A DNA stretch of 64,000 bases from Williamsia sp. 1135 (GTDB taxonomy: Bacteria; Actinomycetota; Actinomycetes; Mycobacteriales; Mycobacteriaceae), in contig NZ_MJEI01000095.1 in NCBI RefSeq assembly GCF_002095395.1, positions 62,001 to 126,000 of the forward strand. The letters run 5' to 3'. The notes below the pieces were generated by a model, which was not told the origin of the DNA, searched no databases, and saw nothing but the letters and a program-made list of their open reading frames with translations. A program made the translations under genes and the position numbers. Of this stretch, positions 19,693 through 28,689 are shown piece after piece; positions within the stretch are counted from its first letter, which is position 1, and each line of letters begins with the position of its first letter.

Positions 19693-20328
19693 TCAGCTCT
19701 TCTCGGCGGCGATCCGCTCGACAACCGGCTGCAATTCGTCGGCAGTGATCGCCTTGAGGAACACCGCGGCAGCCCGATGGTCACGGTCGAGGACCAGCGT
19801 GGTGGGAACCACCGAGGTCGGGGTCGTGAGCTTCGCCAGTGTGCGCCCTGGATAGTCGAAGATCGACGGGTAGGTGACCTCACGGTCTTCGACGAAGTCG
19901 CGGGCCGAATCCTGGCGATCACGGAAGTCGATGCCCAGGAACGCGACCCCGGAGTCCTTCGTGTTGGCGTACACCTCTTCGAGCGCTTCTGCCTCACCCC
20001 GGCAAGGCCCGCACCATGAGCCCCAGACGTTGATCACGACCACCTGACCGGCGAAGTCGTCGAGGCTGATCGTCTTGCTGTCGTCGAGCAGATCCGGCCC
20101 CGAGATGTTCGACACGGTGCCGCGATCGGCAGGCGGATCGTAGAAGATCACGGTTTTGCCGCCCGGCGAGACGAACTCGAACGTATCGCCCTGTCGCACA
20201 GCGTCGTCACCGGTGCTACACGCGGTCATCACGACGAGCGTGACGACGGCGAGGACGATCAACCAACACAGTCGCCAACCCAAAGGGGCCAACATGCGCG
20301 TTTCGCTGCGCTCACGGCCGGACTCCAT
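19693..20328 (-). CDS. TlpA/ResA-like membrane-anchored thioredoxin
   Basis: This 211-residue protein has an N-terminal hydrophobic signal ([12 protein letters not shown]) ending in TAC, which may be a lipobox cysteine. A thioredoxin fold follows, with active site [15 protein letters not shown] and the cis-proline in [10 protein letters not shown]. It should reduce apocytochrome c disulfides outside the membrane, fed by CcdA, 5 bp downstream. It corresponds to Rv0526. Start choice between ATG 20328 and ATG 20295 is uncertain; neither has a strong ribosome site. Confidence 0.88.
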   Translation of the reverse strand: MESGRERSETRMLAPLGWRLCWLIVLAVVTLVVMTACSTGDDAVRQGDTFEFVSPGGKTVIFYDPPADRGTVSNISGPDLLDDSKTISLDDFAGQVVVINVWGSWCGPCRGEAEALEEVYANTKDSGVAFLGIDFRDRQDSARDFVEDREVTYPSIFDYPGRTLAKLTTPTSVVPTTLVLDRDHRAAAVFLKAITADELQPVVERIAAEKS

Positions 20329-20365
20329 CAAGATCTACTGCTCCATCAGAATCTACCGGGCTCCC

Positions 20366-20998
20366 TCAGGCTCCCGTGGCGAGCGGATCCGAGGCACCGG
20401 CCGGTTCGGAGTACACGATGTCAACCAACGCATCACCGTCGTACAACAGGCTCGTCAACGACGCGAGCGAGCATTGCCGCTTACGCGGATCGTGCCAGAG
20501 ACGTTGTCCCTCAAGGAATCTGCGGAGCGTGTACACAGGCAACTGGTGGCTCACGCAGATCGCCTCATGACCTTTGGCTTCTTCGCGGGCCTTGTTGGCC
20601 ACTGCCAGCATGCGATGGGCCAATTGGATGTACGGCTCGCCCCAGCTCGGGGTGAACGGGTCGCGGAGCTTGGCCCAGTGTCGGGGCCGTCGCAGAGCGC
20701 CATCGCCGACCGAGACCCGCAGGCCTTCGAATGTGTTGTCGGCCTCGATGAGCCCGTCGTCCGTGATGATCTCAAGTCCGTGGGACGTCGCGACCGGGGT
20801 CGCCGTCTCCTGGGCACGCTGCATCGGTGAGGCGAAGACGTGGGTGATGTCGTGATCGGCGAGCGCGTCGGCGACCTTCTGGGCCTGTGCGGCACCGAGG
20901 TCGGACAGGTGGAAACCCGGAAGGCGACCGTAGAGGATGCCGTCGGGGTTGTGTACTTCCCCGTGCCGCATCATGTGCACGATGGTGCGCTGCTGCAT
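20366..20998 (-). CDS. Histidine phosphatase superfamily protein
   Basis: This 210-residue protein has the phosphohistidine motif MMRHGEVHNPDG at the N-terminus (His near residue 11) and the second catalytic histidine in AICVSHQLPVYTLRRFL. This is the phosphoglycerate mutase-like branch of the histidine phosphatases. The ATG at 20998 shares one base with the hemL stop (TGATG), so translation is probably coupled. M. tuberculosis Rv0525 occupies the same place. The substrate is unknown. Confidence 0.88.
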   Translation of the reverse strand: MQQRTIVHMMRHGEVHNPDGILYGRLPGFHLSDLGAAQAQKVADALADHDITHVFASPMQRAQETATPVATSHGLEIITDDGLIEADNTFEGLRVSVGDGALRRPRHWAKLRDPFTPSWGEPYIQLAHRMLAVANKAREEAKGHEAICVSHQLPVYTLRRFLEGQRLWHDPRKRQCSLASLTSLLYDGDALVDIVYSEPAGASDPLATGA

Positions 20999-22314
20999 CA
21001 ATTCTCCTTCCGAGCACGTGCAGCTGCGGTCGCAGCCGCCGGAAGTGCATCGGCGATGACACCGAAAGCATCCCTGTCCAGCGCCGCGGATACAAACCAA
21101 GCCTCGAAGGCGCTCGGCGGCGGGTAGACCCCCGCGTCGAGCAACGCATGGAAGAACGGTGCAAAACGCCAGGTCTCGGAGTTTTTGACGCCTGCGTAGT
21201 CGGTGATGGGCGTGCTCGGGTCAGTAGTGAAGAACACGCTCACGAGGTTCCCGGCGTACTGCACCCGGTGGCCTACGCCCTCGGCCGTCAAAGCCTCGCC
21301 GATGAGGTCGCCCAATTGCTTGGAATTGGCGTCGAGCGCGGCGTAGACGGCGTCGTCGGCGTGCCGCAGGGTCGCGAGTCCGGCGGCGACCGCAACAGGG
21401 TTTCCGGACAGGGTGCCCGCCTGGTAGACCGGGCCCGCCGGAGCGAGGTAGGCCATGATGTCGGCGCGGCCACCAAACGCGGCGGCAGGAAGGCCACCAC
21501 TCATCACCTTGCCGAAGGTGTAGAGGTCGCCCGCCACACCCTCGAGTCCGAACCAGCCCGCCTTGCTCACACGGAAGCCGGTCATCACCTCGTCGATGAT
21601 CAGGAGTGCGCCGTCTATCGACGTGATGTCTTTGAGGCCCTGGTTGAAGCCGTCGTGCGGGGCGATCGCGCCCATGTTGCCCGCGGCGGCCTCGGTGATG
21701 ATCGCGGCGATCTCGCCGGGGTAGGTCGCGAACGTCTCGCGGACGGCATCGAGGTCGTTGTAGGGCAGGACGATGGTGTCCTGGGCCTGGGCGCCGGTGA
21801 CGCCGGGTGAGGTCGGCAGGCCCAGAGTGGCGACGCCGGAGCCCGCGTCGGCGAGCAGAGCGTCGACGTGTCCGTGATAGCAGCCGGAGAACTTGATGAT
21901 CTTCGTGCGGCCGGTGAATCCGCGCGCGAGCCGGACCGCCGACATCGTCGCCTCGGTTCCGGAGTTGACCAGCCGAACCTGCTCCACCGGATCGACGCGC
22001 TTGATGATCTCCTCGGCGAGGTCGATCTCCGCCTCGGTCGGTGCACCGAACGACAGACCCGTGGTCGCGGCCTGCTGTACCGACTCGACGATCGCGGGGT
22101 GGGCATGGCCCAGGATCATCGGCCCCCAGCTCGAGACCAGGTCGACGTAGCTGTTGCCGTCGGCGTCGTTCAGCCGGTAACCCGAGGCGCTGGAGATGAA
22201 CCGTGGGGTCCCTCCGACGGCACTGAAGGCACGAACGGGCGAGTTCACGCCGCCGGGAATGGCGCGGGACGCGCGCTCGAAGAGTTGCGCTGAACGATCG
22301 GTGGCATACGACAC
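20998..22314 (-). CDS. hemL: Glutamate-1-semialdehyde 2,1-aminomutase
   Basis: HemL converts glutamate-1-semialdehyde to 5-aminolevulinate, the second step of C5-pathway tetrapyrrole synthesis. This protein of about 438 residues has the PLP lysine in [18 protein letters not shown], the [15 protein letters not shown] segment and the [10 protein letters not shown] aspartate motif. I chose GTG 22314 because GGAGG lies just upstream and the protein then begins shortly before [11 protein letters not shown], as in homologues. A longer frame would run into the palindromic repeat. It supplies the hem block 28 kb away, which starts with hemA. Confidence 0.93.
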   Translation of the reverse strand: MSYATDRSAQLFERASRAIPGGVNSPVRAFSAVGGTPRFISSASGYRLNDADGNSYVDLVSSWGPMILGHAHPAIVESVQQAATTGLSFGAPTEAEIDLAEEIIKRVDPVEQVRLVNSGTEATMSAVRLARGFTGRTKIIKFSGCYHGHVDALLADAGSGVATLGLPTSPGVTGAQAQDTIVLPYNDLDAVRETFATYPGEIAAIITEAAAGNMGAIAPHDGFNQGLKDITSIDGALLIIDEVMTGFRVSKAGWFGLEGVAGDLYTFGKVMSGGLPAAAFGGRADIMAYLAPAGPVYQAGTLSGNPVAVAAGLATLRHADDAVYAALDANSKQLGDLIGEALTAEGVGHRVQYAGNLVSVFFTTDPSTPITDYAGVKNSETWRFAPFFHALLDAGVYPPPSAFEAWFVSAALDRDAFGVIADALPAAATAAARARKEN

Positions 22315-22367
22315 GACCTCCAGTGTGGCAAACGCTGCGATGTGACCCGTCCCATGCAGCCTCCCCA

Positions 22368-22436
22368 CCCCGATGATGTGCCCTTTTTGCGAACGTTTTC
22401 CCAGGTGGGGGCCGCCACAACAGCACATCATCGGGG
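22368..22436. repeat. Intergenic palindromic repeat, copy 4
   Basis: Outer arms CCCCGATGATGTGC and GCACATCATCGGGG are perfect complements. The inner arms are imperfect, and the core (CCCAGGTGGGGGCC) is in the reverse sense relative to copy 1. It lies in the divergent gap between hemL and the ESX-associated-type gene. Confidence 0.8.
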
Positions 22437-22482
22437 TTCGCGTGACTCGACGGGTCAGCGTTGGAGGGCTGGTTTAAGCTTC

Positions 22483-22818
22483 GTGAAAACAATCGAGGCC
22501 GGGGGGCTTGTTGTGGGGGAACTGTTCGCGGCTGACGAGGTCGACACCATTCACGGGGTCGGCACCAAGATGACCACCATCGCCGGTGAGGTCCGAGGGA
22601 TCACCGTGGCACCCGGGTTTGCAGCAGTGGCGAGCGCAATGACCGGGTCGGCTCTCGCGGGCGCGTGCGCGGGTAAAGACAATCTCTTGGTCGACTTGTT
22701 GAGCAGGGCTGCGGGCCGCGTCGAGCAGATCGGTAATGCTTGCACGGATACCGGCATCGACCTGATCGATACCGAGGAGGAGTCGGCGAGCGGGTTCCGC
22801 GCGTTGGGCGACTTCTGA
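22483..22818 (+). CDS. Small ESX-associated-type helical protein
   Basis: This protein of about 111 residues is predicted mostly helical, and its size and position resemble the small WXG100-like or DUF partner proteins that precede long ESX-linked genes. I see no W-X-G turn. Two GTG starts are possible, 22483 and 22513; the second gives a protein starting at GELFAADEVDTIHG. Its stop overlaps the next ATG by one base (TGATG), so the two are coupled. It opens a module of lower apparent GC. Family assignment is tentative. Confidence 0.5.
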   Translation: MKTIEAGGLVVGELFAADEVDTIHGVGTKMTTIAGEVRGITVAPGFAAVASAMTGSALAGACAGKDNLLVDLLSRAAGRVEQIGNACTDTGIDLIDTEEESASGFRALGDF

Positions 22819-23234
22819 TGGGGCGTCCCTCCAAGTCCACCGTGGCCGGATGGAATCTGTCGGCGCTGCGAACACAGGCCGCCGGCCTCATCGACGGAGC
22901 GTCCGATCTGCGGACCCAGACGCAGACGATGCTCGACGCCGCACAGGACGCGGCCGGGAAATGGGTCGGTGAATCGCAGCGTGCCTGTGAGCAACGTGCA
23001 TTGTCCGACCAGGCGGAGATCAACAAACTCGGGTCCGACATCGACCGCGCCGGCAACATCTTGAACAACACCGCCAACGCGATCTCTCCGAACCGATCCA
23101 CCGCGTTGTCGCGCGTCGATGGTCTCGAACAGGACGATTTCCGCGTCGACGACGACTGGTCCGTCCACGAGACGCGAAATTACGCAGGCGCATTGCAGCA
23201 GCCGAGCAGAGCAGCGCTGAGTACAACACACTGA
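22818..23234 (+). pseudogene. N-terminal part of a frameshifted long ESX-linked gene
   Basis: The frame from ATG 22818 encodes a helical domain (STVAGWNLSALRTQ, then AAGKWVGESQRACEQRA with a W-x-G turn) like the N-terminus of long actinobacterial ESX-type effectors. After about DDDWSVHETR the frame becomes anomalous and ends at 23234. The next frame (phase -1) is open from before 23175 and reads AAAEQSSAEYNTLIAERDRR, continuing smoothly into the large downstream frame. I infer a one-base deletion or sequencing error between about 23165 and 23215 that splits one gene of roughly 800 residues. Confidence 0.65.
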
Positions 23235-23305
23235 TCGCCGAGCGTGACCGGCGATTCAACGACGCCATCAATTCGACGATTTCGCTGCAGGCCCTCGCCG
23301 ACCAG

Positions 23306-25228
23306 ATGGGCATCGACGATCAGGCCGGTGCGACGGCGTTGGCCGACGCGTTCAGCAATGCCGAAGTCAATGCTCCGCTCACCGCGGGGATGTCTAGGCA
23401 GCAGGCGGCACGCGACGTCGCGGCAATCGCAGGCGGCACCGCCACCCCGCAACAGAAGGCCAGGTTCGAGGCCGCGACGGACCTCTCCCCCGAGCAGCGA
23501 GATGCCTTGATCCAGGGCAACGATGCGGTGATCACCAAAGGCCAATTCGAGTACCTACAGGGCTTCTACGGTGAGCTGAACAAGCAAGGACTGGAGGGGT
23601 TCACCGCCTTTGGCGGCAATGATCCGGCGATGAAAGCCGCACTGGCCGACGGGCTACAGCTGCTGTCGAATCCCCATGTGCGGACGGATCAACGGGTGGA
23701 CAACTGGTTCGGTCCGATCGTCAGCAACGTCACCGGTCAGCCTGCGCCGCCCTCCTACATCCGTGGCGGGCTGTCGCAGGTGCCCAGTGCGATTCGAGAT
23801 CCGTTGACGCAGAACCCGGTTCGGAGCACCCTGATCACTCAGCAAGCAGGAACAAGCACAACTTCATTCCAGGCGCGCGACTTTCCCACACTGACCAAAC
23901 TCGAGACAATTGCAGACGTCCTTGGCCACGGGGACCCCAACGTGCAGCTCGGCAGCGATATCGACCGCGCACTCATTGTTCGCAGTAGCGAAATAGCCGG
24001 TGCCGCAGACAATCCGGCTGGTCTGTACGGAACCGGCAGAGACTTCACCAGCTTTGCAGACGTGCAGGACGTGCTGACGAAGACGACCTCCGTCGCCGGT
24101 AACGACCACATCGCAGTGCATGATGCCCTGATGACTGGCCGCAGCGGAGGACCTGGGGTCACATCCGCCATGCCGGACACCATCAACATTGACGGTACAA
24201 CTAGCGATTACAACGCGAGCAAGGCTATGACCAATCTTATGACCTTTGATTGGGCGGATGGGGCCGGCGGCGAAGACTCCGGACCCAACAATCTTTTCAA
24301 GTGGATCGGCGATTCCGCCGCCGCACCCGAAGGTTCCACGGCGAATACCGTCGCGGAGTCCTGGCGGGCCGGTGAATCCGGCAGTGAACTCGCCAGAGTA
24401 ATCGCGGAGAACAGGGACTCCCTGGTGGAGATCATCGGGACCGCGGCCCTGGGTGAGGTGAACCCTGAGCTGACTCGCACCCTGGCTGATGCGATCGCTC
24501 CTCAGATCGGCGATTTGGCCGGCGCACCCGACGGGCTGTTCACAACAAATGGAGCGGACGTGTTTGAGCACGCCGACCAGATGTCAAAACTGTTCCAGGT
24601 GATGGACACGGACGCAGACGCTGGTCGTACATTCAATACTGCTGCCGCCCAGACCATCAGCTACGCGGAATCGACCTTTGGGGAAGACTTGAGTCAGAGC
24701 AACCTCGGTGCAGTGGCAGGGCGTATCGAAGGCGCGATGTACTCGGGACTCGAAGCGCAGAAAGCAGAGGACGCGGCTGGCGAAAGGTACGCTGCGACTG
24801 TCGACTACGCCAACAAGGGCGGATTGTTCGACTCCGGAAAAGCAGTTGTCGGCTCCATTCCGATGGGTGCTGTAGCGAAAGCCGTGATGGACACCGCCGC
24901 ACCTTGGGTGAAACTCGAGGCCATCGGCGATCCGCCTGACGTCAGCAAGATTGGCGCAGACAAAAGCTTCGACCTGATGAAGGCACAGCTCGACAGCTCG
25001 ACAACGGCGACCGACAGGTACTCAGACATCTTAGACAGCTACGCAAAAAAGAACCCTTCTGTGCTATCCGATCCGACTATGGGTCAATACTTCTCACAAG
25101 ACGGAAAAGTTGACATCTCGAATAAGAACCCGGATATTTTCGCGAAGGATGTCATGGAATTGTTGGGAGATCCACTGGAGGACTTTGACTGGTCCCGGGC
25201 AAACGGCCTGGAACCCAAGGACTGGTAA
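23306..25228 (+). pseudogene. C-terminal part of the frameshifted long ESX-linked gene
   Basis: The open part from ATG 23306 encodes 640 residues, but the same frame is open for at least another 130 bp upstream without a start codon. The protein is largely helical, soluble and acidic. It resembles the actinobacterial group annotated as TPR repeat region-containing proteins that follow WXG100-like domains; I see no classic TPR motif. The C-terminus (DPLEDFDWSRANGLEPKDW) ends at a TAA sharing a base with the ATG of the next lipoprotein. Codons with A or T in third position are more frequent here than in flanking genes, suggesting transfer. Confidence 0.6.
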
Positions 25229-26001
25229 TGACAGCTACGCGTAGATGTCGAGAGGCCCTGGGGGTCGTCGCGCTACTACTGCTCGCGGCTTGTAGCGGAG
25301 CGACCAAATCCCCACCCGAACCATCGGCATCCTTGCGATCCGAACAGCCACCAGGATTCGACGTCACTTTTCAGTGGATCCCGACCCCAGACTTCGACTT
25401 AATGAGTGCAGAGGGCACATTCGTCCGTGCGTACGTAGAGTCACACGAGTTGGCCAGAGACGGCCAGAGCACCAGTTGGGGATATCCAGGTTTCGTCGCT
25501 GCGGCAACACCAGACATCGATAAGAATCTCGAATGGCAGTCGTCCCAAATAGAATTCATGGGCACAATGTTCTATCGATTCCTTGCCCGTCAATCCACGG
25601 GAACGGCTACGACAATCACTTTGTGCCGATACGGATACGCATCATCGACTGGAGATTGGTCATTCGGCACCCGTCCAGACACGAACCCGCACCCACCGTG
25701 GGGAGTGCGATCATGGGGGTCCAGACCCGTAGTACTCACCGTAGACACAGAGGGCAGACCGCCACCAAGCGAACAAAGCGGCAGTCGACGCAGCCCGAGT
25801 ATCAACGTATTCGGGGATTGGGCAGCTACCGCATTCGACTTCGTGCCAAGAGATCCAGACCGGAGCGACACCGACGACTTCGCACGATGCGAAGCCGACC
25901 TCACCGGCATCCCACCCCTCCCCGCCCTCGAGCACACCTATCAGGACCACCCGATCGCGCCGTTGCCACCGTCGCCGGGCTGGCCGGGCGCAGGACTATG
26001 A
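25228..26001 (+). CDS. Lipoprotein, tandem paralogue 1
   Basis: This 257-residue protein has a lipoprotein signal peptide (ALGVVALLLLAAC, lipobox LAAC near residue 22) and is exported and lipid-anchored. The mature part has no family I recognise. Conserved blocks shared with the next gene include EGTFVRAYVES, ELARDG, GWGYPG (here SWGYPG), ITLCRYG, NVFGDW or DVFGDW, and the C-terminal PPLPPSPGWPG. Its ATG shares a base with the TAA of the large upstream gene. It is probably functionally linked to that gene. Confidence 0.75.
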   Translation: MTATRRCREALGVVALLLLAACSGATKSPPEPSASLRSEQPPGFDVTFQWIPTPDFDLMSAEGTFVRAYVESHELARDGQSTSWGYPGFVAAATPDIDKNLEWQSSQIEFMGTMFYRFLARQSTGTATTITLCRYGYASSTGDWSFGTRPDTNPHPPWGVRSWGSRPVVLTVDTEGRPPPSEQSGSRRSPSINVFGDWAATAFDFVPRDPDRSDTDDFARCEADLTGIPPLPALEHTYQDHPIAPLPPSPGWPGAGL

Positions 26002-26780
26002 ACCACCAAGTCCCCCGGATGGCCGGCCGCAAGCTTGTGAACTACCAGTGCATGTCAGCTACCACGCTGCGAGCGTTGAATCTTCTCGTCCTTCTGACGC
26101 TGGCAGCCTGCGGTTCAGCGACGATACCGAGCCCACCCACCACGCCTAGCACCACCGAGCACCAACAACCCCGCGGGATCGATCAGTCATTTCGGTGGAT
26201 AACCACACCCGAGTTCGACCCGCTCAGCTCCGAGGGAACCTTCGTACGCGCCTATGTCGAGTCCTACGAGTTGGCCCGTGACGGGATCGGCACCGGATGG
26301 GGCTACCCCGGTTTCGCAGACGCGTCCCCGCCCGACATCGACATGATGCTCAAGCTCGATCAATTGGGGCTCTCGTTCACGAGTACTCGCTACTACCGCA
26401 TGCTGAGCCGCCAATCAGACAGCATTTCGACACGAATTACTCTGTGTCGCTATGGCGAGTCAAGCATTCGACAGGAAGATGGTTGGGAACATGGAGCTTG
26501 GCCACCACAACCAGTGCTCATTGCATTCGATACCGGCGGCTCGCCGCCGCCCGAAGGTGAGCGCGGACGATTTCGGGCGCCCACAACGGACGTCTTCGGC
26601 GATTGGAAAGTGACCGAGTTCGACCTTCTCGCGGACGATATAGCCGGCCAGCCAACGCTAAGCCAGCAATGCGATGACAATCTCACAGGACTACCAACCC
26701 TTCCGGCAGAACCATATCCGCGAGCCGAACCAGTTCCGCCGTTGCCGCCGTCCCCTGGCTGGCCGGGCGTGGGCTTGTGA
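25998..26780 (+). CDS. Lipoprotein, tandem paralogue 2
   Basis: This is a paralogue of the preceding lipoprotein, sharing blocks such as EGTFVRAYVESYELARDG, GWGYPGFADA, ITLCRYGES and PPLPPSPGWPGVGL. A lipobox (LLTLAAC) ends the signal peptide. The ATG at 25998 overlaps the upstream stop by 4 bp and gives 260 residues. The inner ATG at 26052 gives a more typical signal peptide and may be the real start. Similarity extends slightly past the stop codons, as expected after tandem duplication. Confidence 0.72.
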   Translation: MNHQVPRMAGRKLVNYQCMSATTLRALNLLVLLTLAACGSATIPSPPTTPSTTEHQQPRGIDQSFRWITTPEFDPLSSEGTFVRAYVESYELARDGIGTGWGYPGFADASPPDIDMMLKLDQLGLSFTSTRYYRMLSRQSDSISTRITLCRYGESSIRQEDGWEHGAWPPQPVLIAFDTGGSPPPEGERGRFRAPTTDVFGDWKVTEFDLLADDIAGQPTLSQQCDDNLTGLPTLPAEPYPRAEPVPPLPPSPGWPGVGL

Positions 26781-26858
26781 TTACCAACCTTGTGACCGGC
26801 ACCGTGCCCACCGGGCATCCGGGACAACGCGTCTAGGGCTCGAGAGACACTGCCGAAA

Positions 26859-26954
26859 TCGGAGGATTTGATACTTCCTCCGACACCAGCCACATCCTCC
26901 GACTGCGACCGGAGGACCTGACGACAGTCGGAGGAACTGTGACTTCCTCCGACT
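26859..26954. terminator. Triple hairpin array built from one module
   Basis: Three hairpins in a row reuse the module TCCTCCGA and its complement: 26859-26883 (8-bp stem), 26895-26916 (7-bp stem) and 26926-26954 (11-bp perfect stem, AGTCGGAGGAA, 7-nt loop). They lie between the second lipoprotein gene and the converging pucR-type gene, where a bidirectional terminator is expected. Confidence 0.6.
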
Positions 26955-27004
26955 TCGGCAGCGAATGTCGTCCCGAACCACCCCGCCTCCGACCGGTCAG
27001 TAGG

Positions 27005-28504
27005 TCAACGAGGGTCGGCGAGGATGATCAGCAACAACTCAGCTCGGGTCCGGGCATCGGTCAGGTCGACCCGAAGCAAACCCTCGATGCGGTCGACCCG
27101 GTTGCGCAGCGTGTGCCGATGCACCCCGACCGTCGCGGCGGCGGACTCCCATTGGCCGTTGGCCAGGAGGTAGCCACGGAGCGTGGCGACGAGATCACCA
27201 TCGTGCGCGCGGTCGTACTCGAGTAGCGGCCCGAGGACAGTGTCGTGGGCACCGCTGAAGGCCCGACGAACCGGTTCGAGGGACAGCACCGACCCCTGCG
27301 CGAGCAGATCGACCACCTCTCCTTCCGCCGCGACCACGCAGCTGAGCCGGGCTTGCCGCACGGAGTCGGCGATCTCGTCGACCGACGCCACGGTCCCGAG
27401 ACCGCCTCGCGCCCCCTGGACCCCGACCATGCCGAGCACCGATTCGGCGAACCCGCGCTGGTCCTCCCCCCGCAACAAGACGACCACCTCGCTACCACTC
27501 TGCTCGACAAAGACCGGACGCCAACGCGATTGGAGTTCGACGGCGATGGACGCCGCGGCCCGCTGGGCACCGCCGACACCGGAGTACTGGACGACGGCGG
27601 CCCGAACCCGACCCTCGCGGTCTGCGGCTCGCAAGACGATGTTGCGGGCCGCGGCCGGAGGTGGCCCGGCCATCGCCATCGTCAGCGCGTCGGCGTGCAG
27701 CGCCTGCTGATCGCGCAGGACCTGTCCCGGCTTCGCGTGTTCGAGACTGAGCAGCGACGTGGCATGACCCACCAGCACCCGTTCGAGGTCGCCGAGCGGG
27801 GTATCTCCGAGCACGACCAGATGACCGAAGACATTGCCGGCCACGCTGATTCGCTGCACCGTGATCACGCGCTCGTCGGTCATCGTGACGCCGCTCGATG
27901 CAGCGGGATCACGGCTGATCTGGGCGCGGACCGTTGCCAGCTCGTCGGCGGACACGGCCTGCGGTCGCGCACTGACCACCTGCTGTTCGCGGTCGAGCAG
28001 CACGACCGTCTGCTCGATGGCGTCGGCGAGTTCGCGCACGACGGCCGGCATCCCGCCTGCGATCACCGCCCGGGTGATCCGTGGCTGGGTATGCGACGCC
28101 CGCACGAACTGGTCGAACCGCTGCGCAGCGATGCGGTCGAGGACGGTGCGAGCGATCGCCGAGAACGGCACCGGAAGTGGCACCTTGATCAGTGGCAGTC
28201 CGAGATCGTCGGCGATCTCGACAAGATCCTCCGGTACGTCGTCGAACCCGAGGCCGACACCGAACCCGACGCCGGCGATCCGGGTCTCGTCGAGACGCGT
28301 CAGATACTGGCGCCGATCCCGCGTCGTTTCCGGGAGACGCAAGCCGGTGGTGAGCAACAACTCCCCGCCGGCGAGCCATTCGTGCGGGGCAGGCAGCTCT
28401 GAACTGAGAGCGCAGTCGATGTCGCGATCCTGACCGGCTGCGCCGCCGAGAAGGGTCAGCTGCAGATCGCGCTGGGCCAGTAACCAGCGCACCGTGGTCG
28501 TCAT
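27005..28504 (-). CDS. PucR-family transcriptional regulator 1
   Basis: This protein of about 499 residues has an N-terminal PucR sensory domain, with the typical EWLAGGELLLTTGLRLP and GLPLIKVPLPVPFSAI blocks. A GGDEF-like middle region follows, and then the C-terminal PucR HTH, ESAAATVGVHRHTLRNRVDR. I start at ATG 28504, which gives the usual MTTTVRWLL opening; an in-frame start at 28570 would add 22 residues. It diverges from the aldehyde dehydrogenase operon about 185 bp away, whose expression it probably controls in response to an amine or purine-type substrate. Confidence 0.82.
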   Translation of the reverse strand: MTTTVRWLLAQRDLQLTLLGGAAGQDRDIDCALSSELPAPHEWLAGGELLLTTGLRLPETTRDRRQYLTRLDETRIAGVGFGVGLGFDDVPEDLVEIADDLGLPLIKVPLPVPFSAIARTVLDRIAAQRFDQFVRASHTQPRITRAVIAGGMPAVVRELADAIEQTVVLLDREQQVVSARPQAVSADELATVRAQISRDPAASSGVTMTDERVITVQRISVAGNVFGHLVVLGDTPLGDLERVLVGHATSLLSLEHAKPGQVLRDQQALHADALTMAMAGPPPAAARNIVLRAADREGRVRAAVVQYSGVGGAQRAAASIAVELQSRWRPVFVEQSGSEVVVLLRGEDQRGFAESVLGMVGVQGARGGLGTVASVDEIADSVRQARLSCVVAAEGEVVDLLAQGSVLSLEPVRRAFSGAHDTVLGPLLEYDRAHDGDLVATLRGYLLANGQWESAAATVGVHRHTLRNRVDRIEGLLRVDLTDARTRAELLLIILADPR

Positions 28505-28689
28505 GGCTTCGCGACTTTGCCGAGCCCATTCATGGCGCATACCTGCACAGACTTCGCTCCCATTGGACAAATGGTAGTGCCTTAGCAGAGCGACTGGACG
28601 TTCCGTCAGGTCCGCGCGCGGGCTCGTCGGCGAAGACTGAACTCATCGCCCTTCTCCCATCCGCCCCCAACCGAGAGTGACCTGGTGTT

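Noticed and set aside
20295-20328. Firm lipoprotein assignment for the TlpA-like protein
   Set aside because: The hydrophobic segment ends in VMTAC, which is only a marginal lipobox, so a plain membrane anchor is equally likely.
23160-23220. Programmed -1 ribosomal frameshift
   Set aside because: No X-XXY-YYZ heptamer followed by a stable structure is visible around CGAAATTAC, so a deletion or sequence error is simpler.
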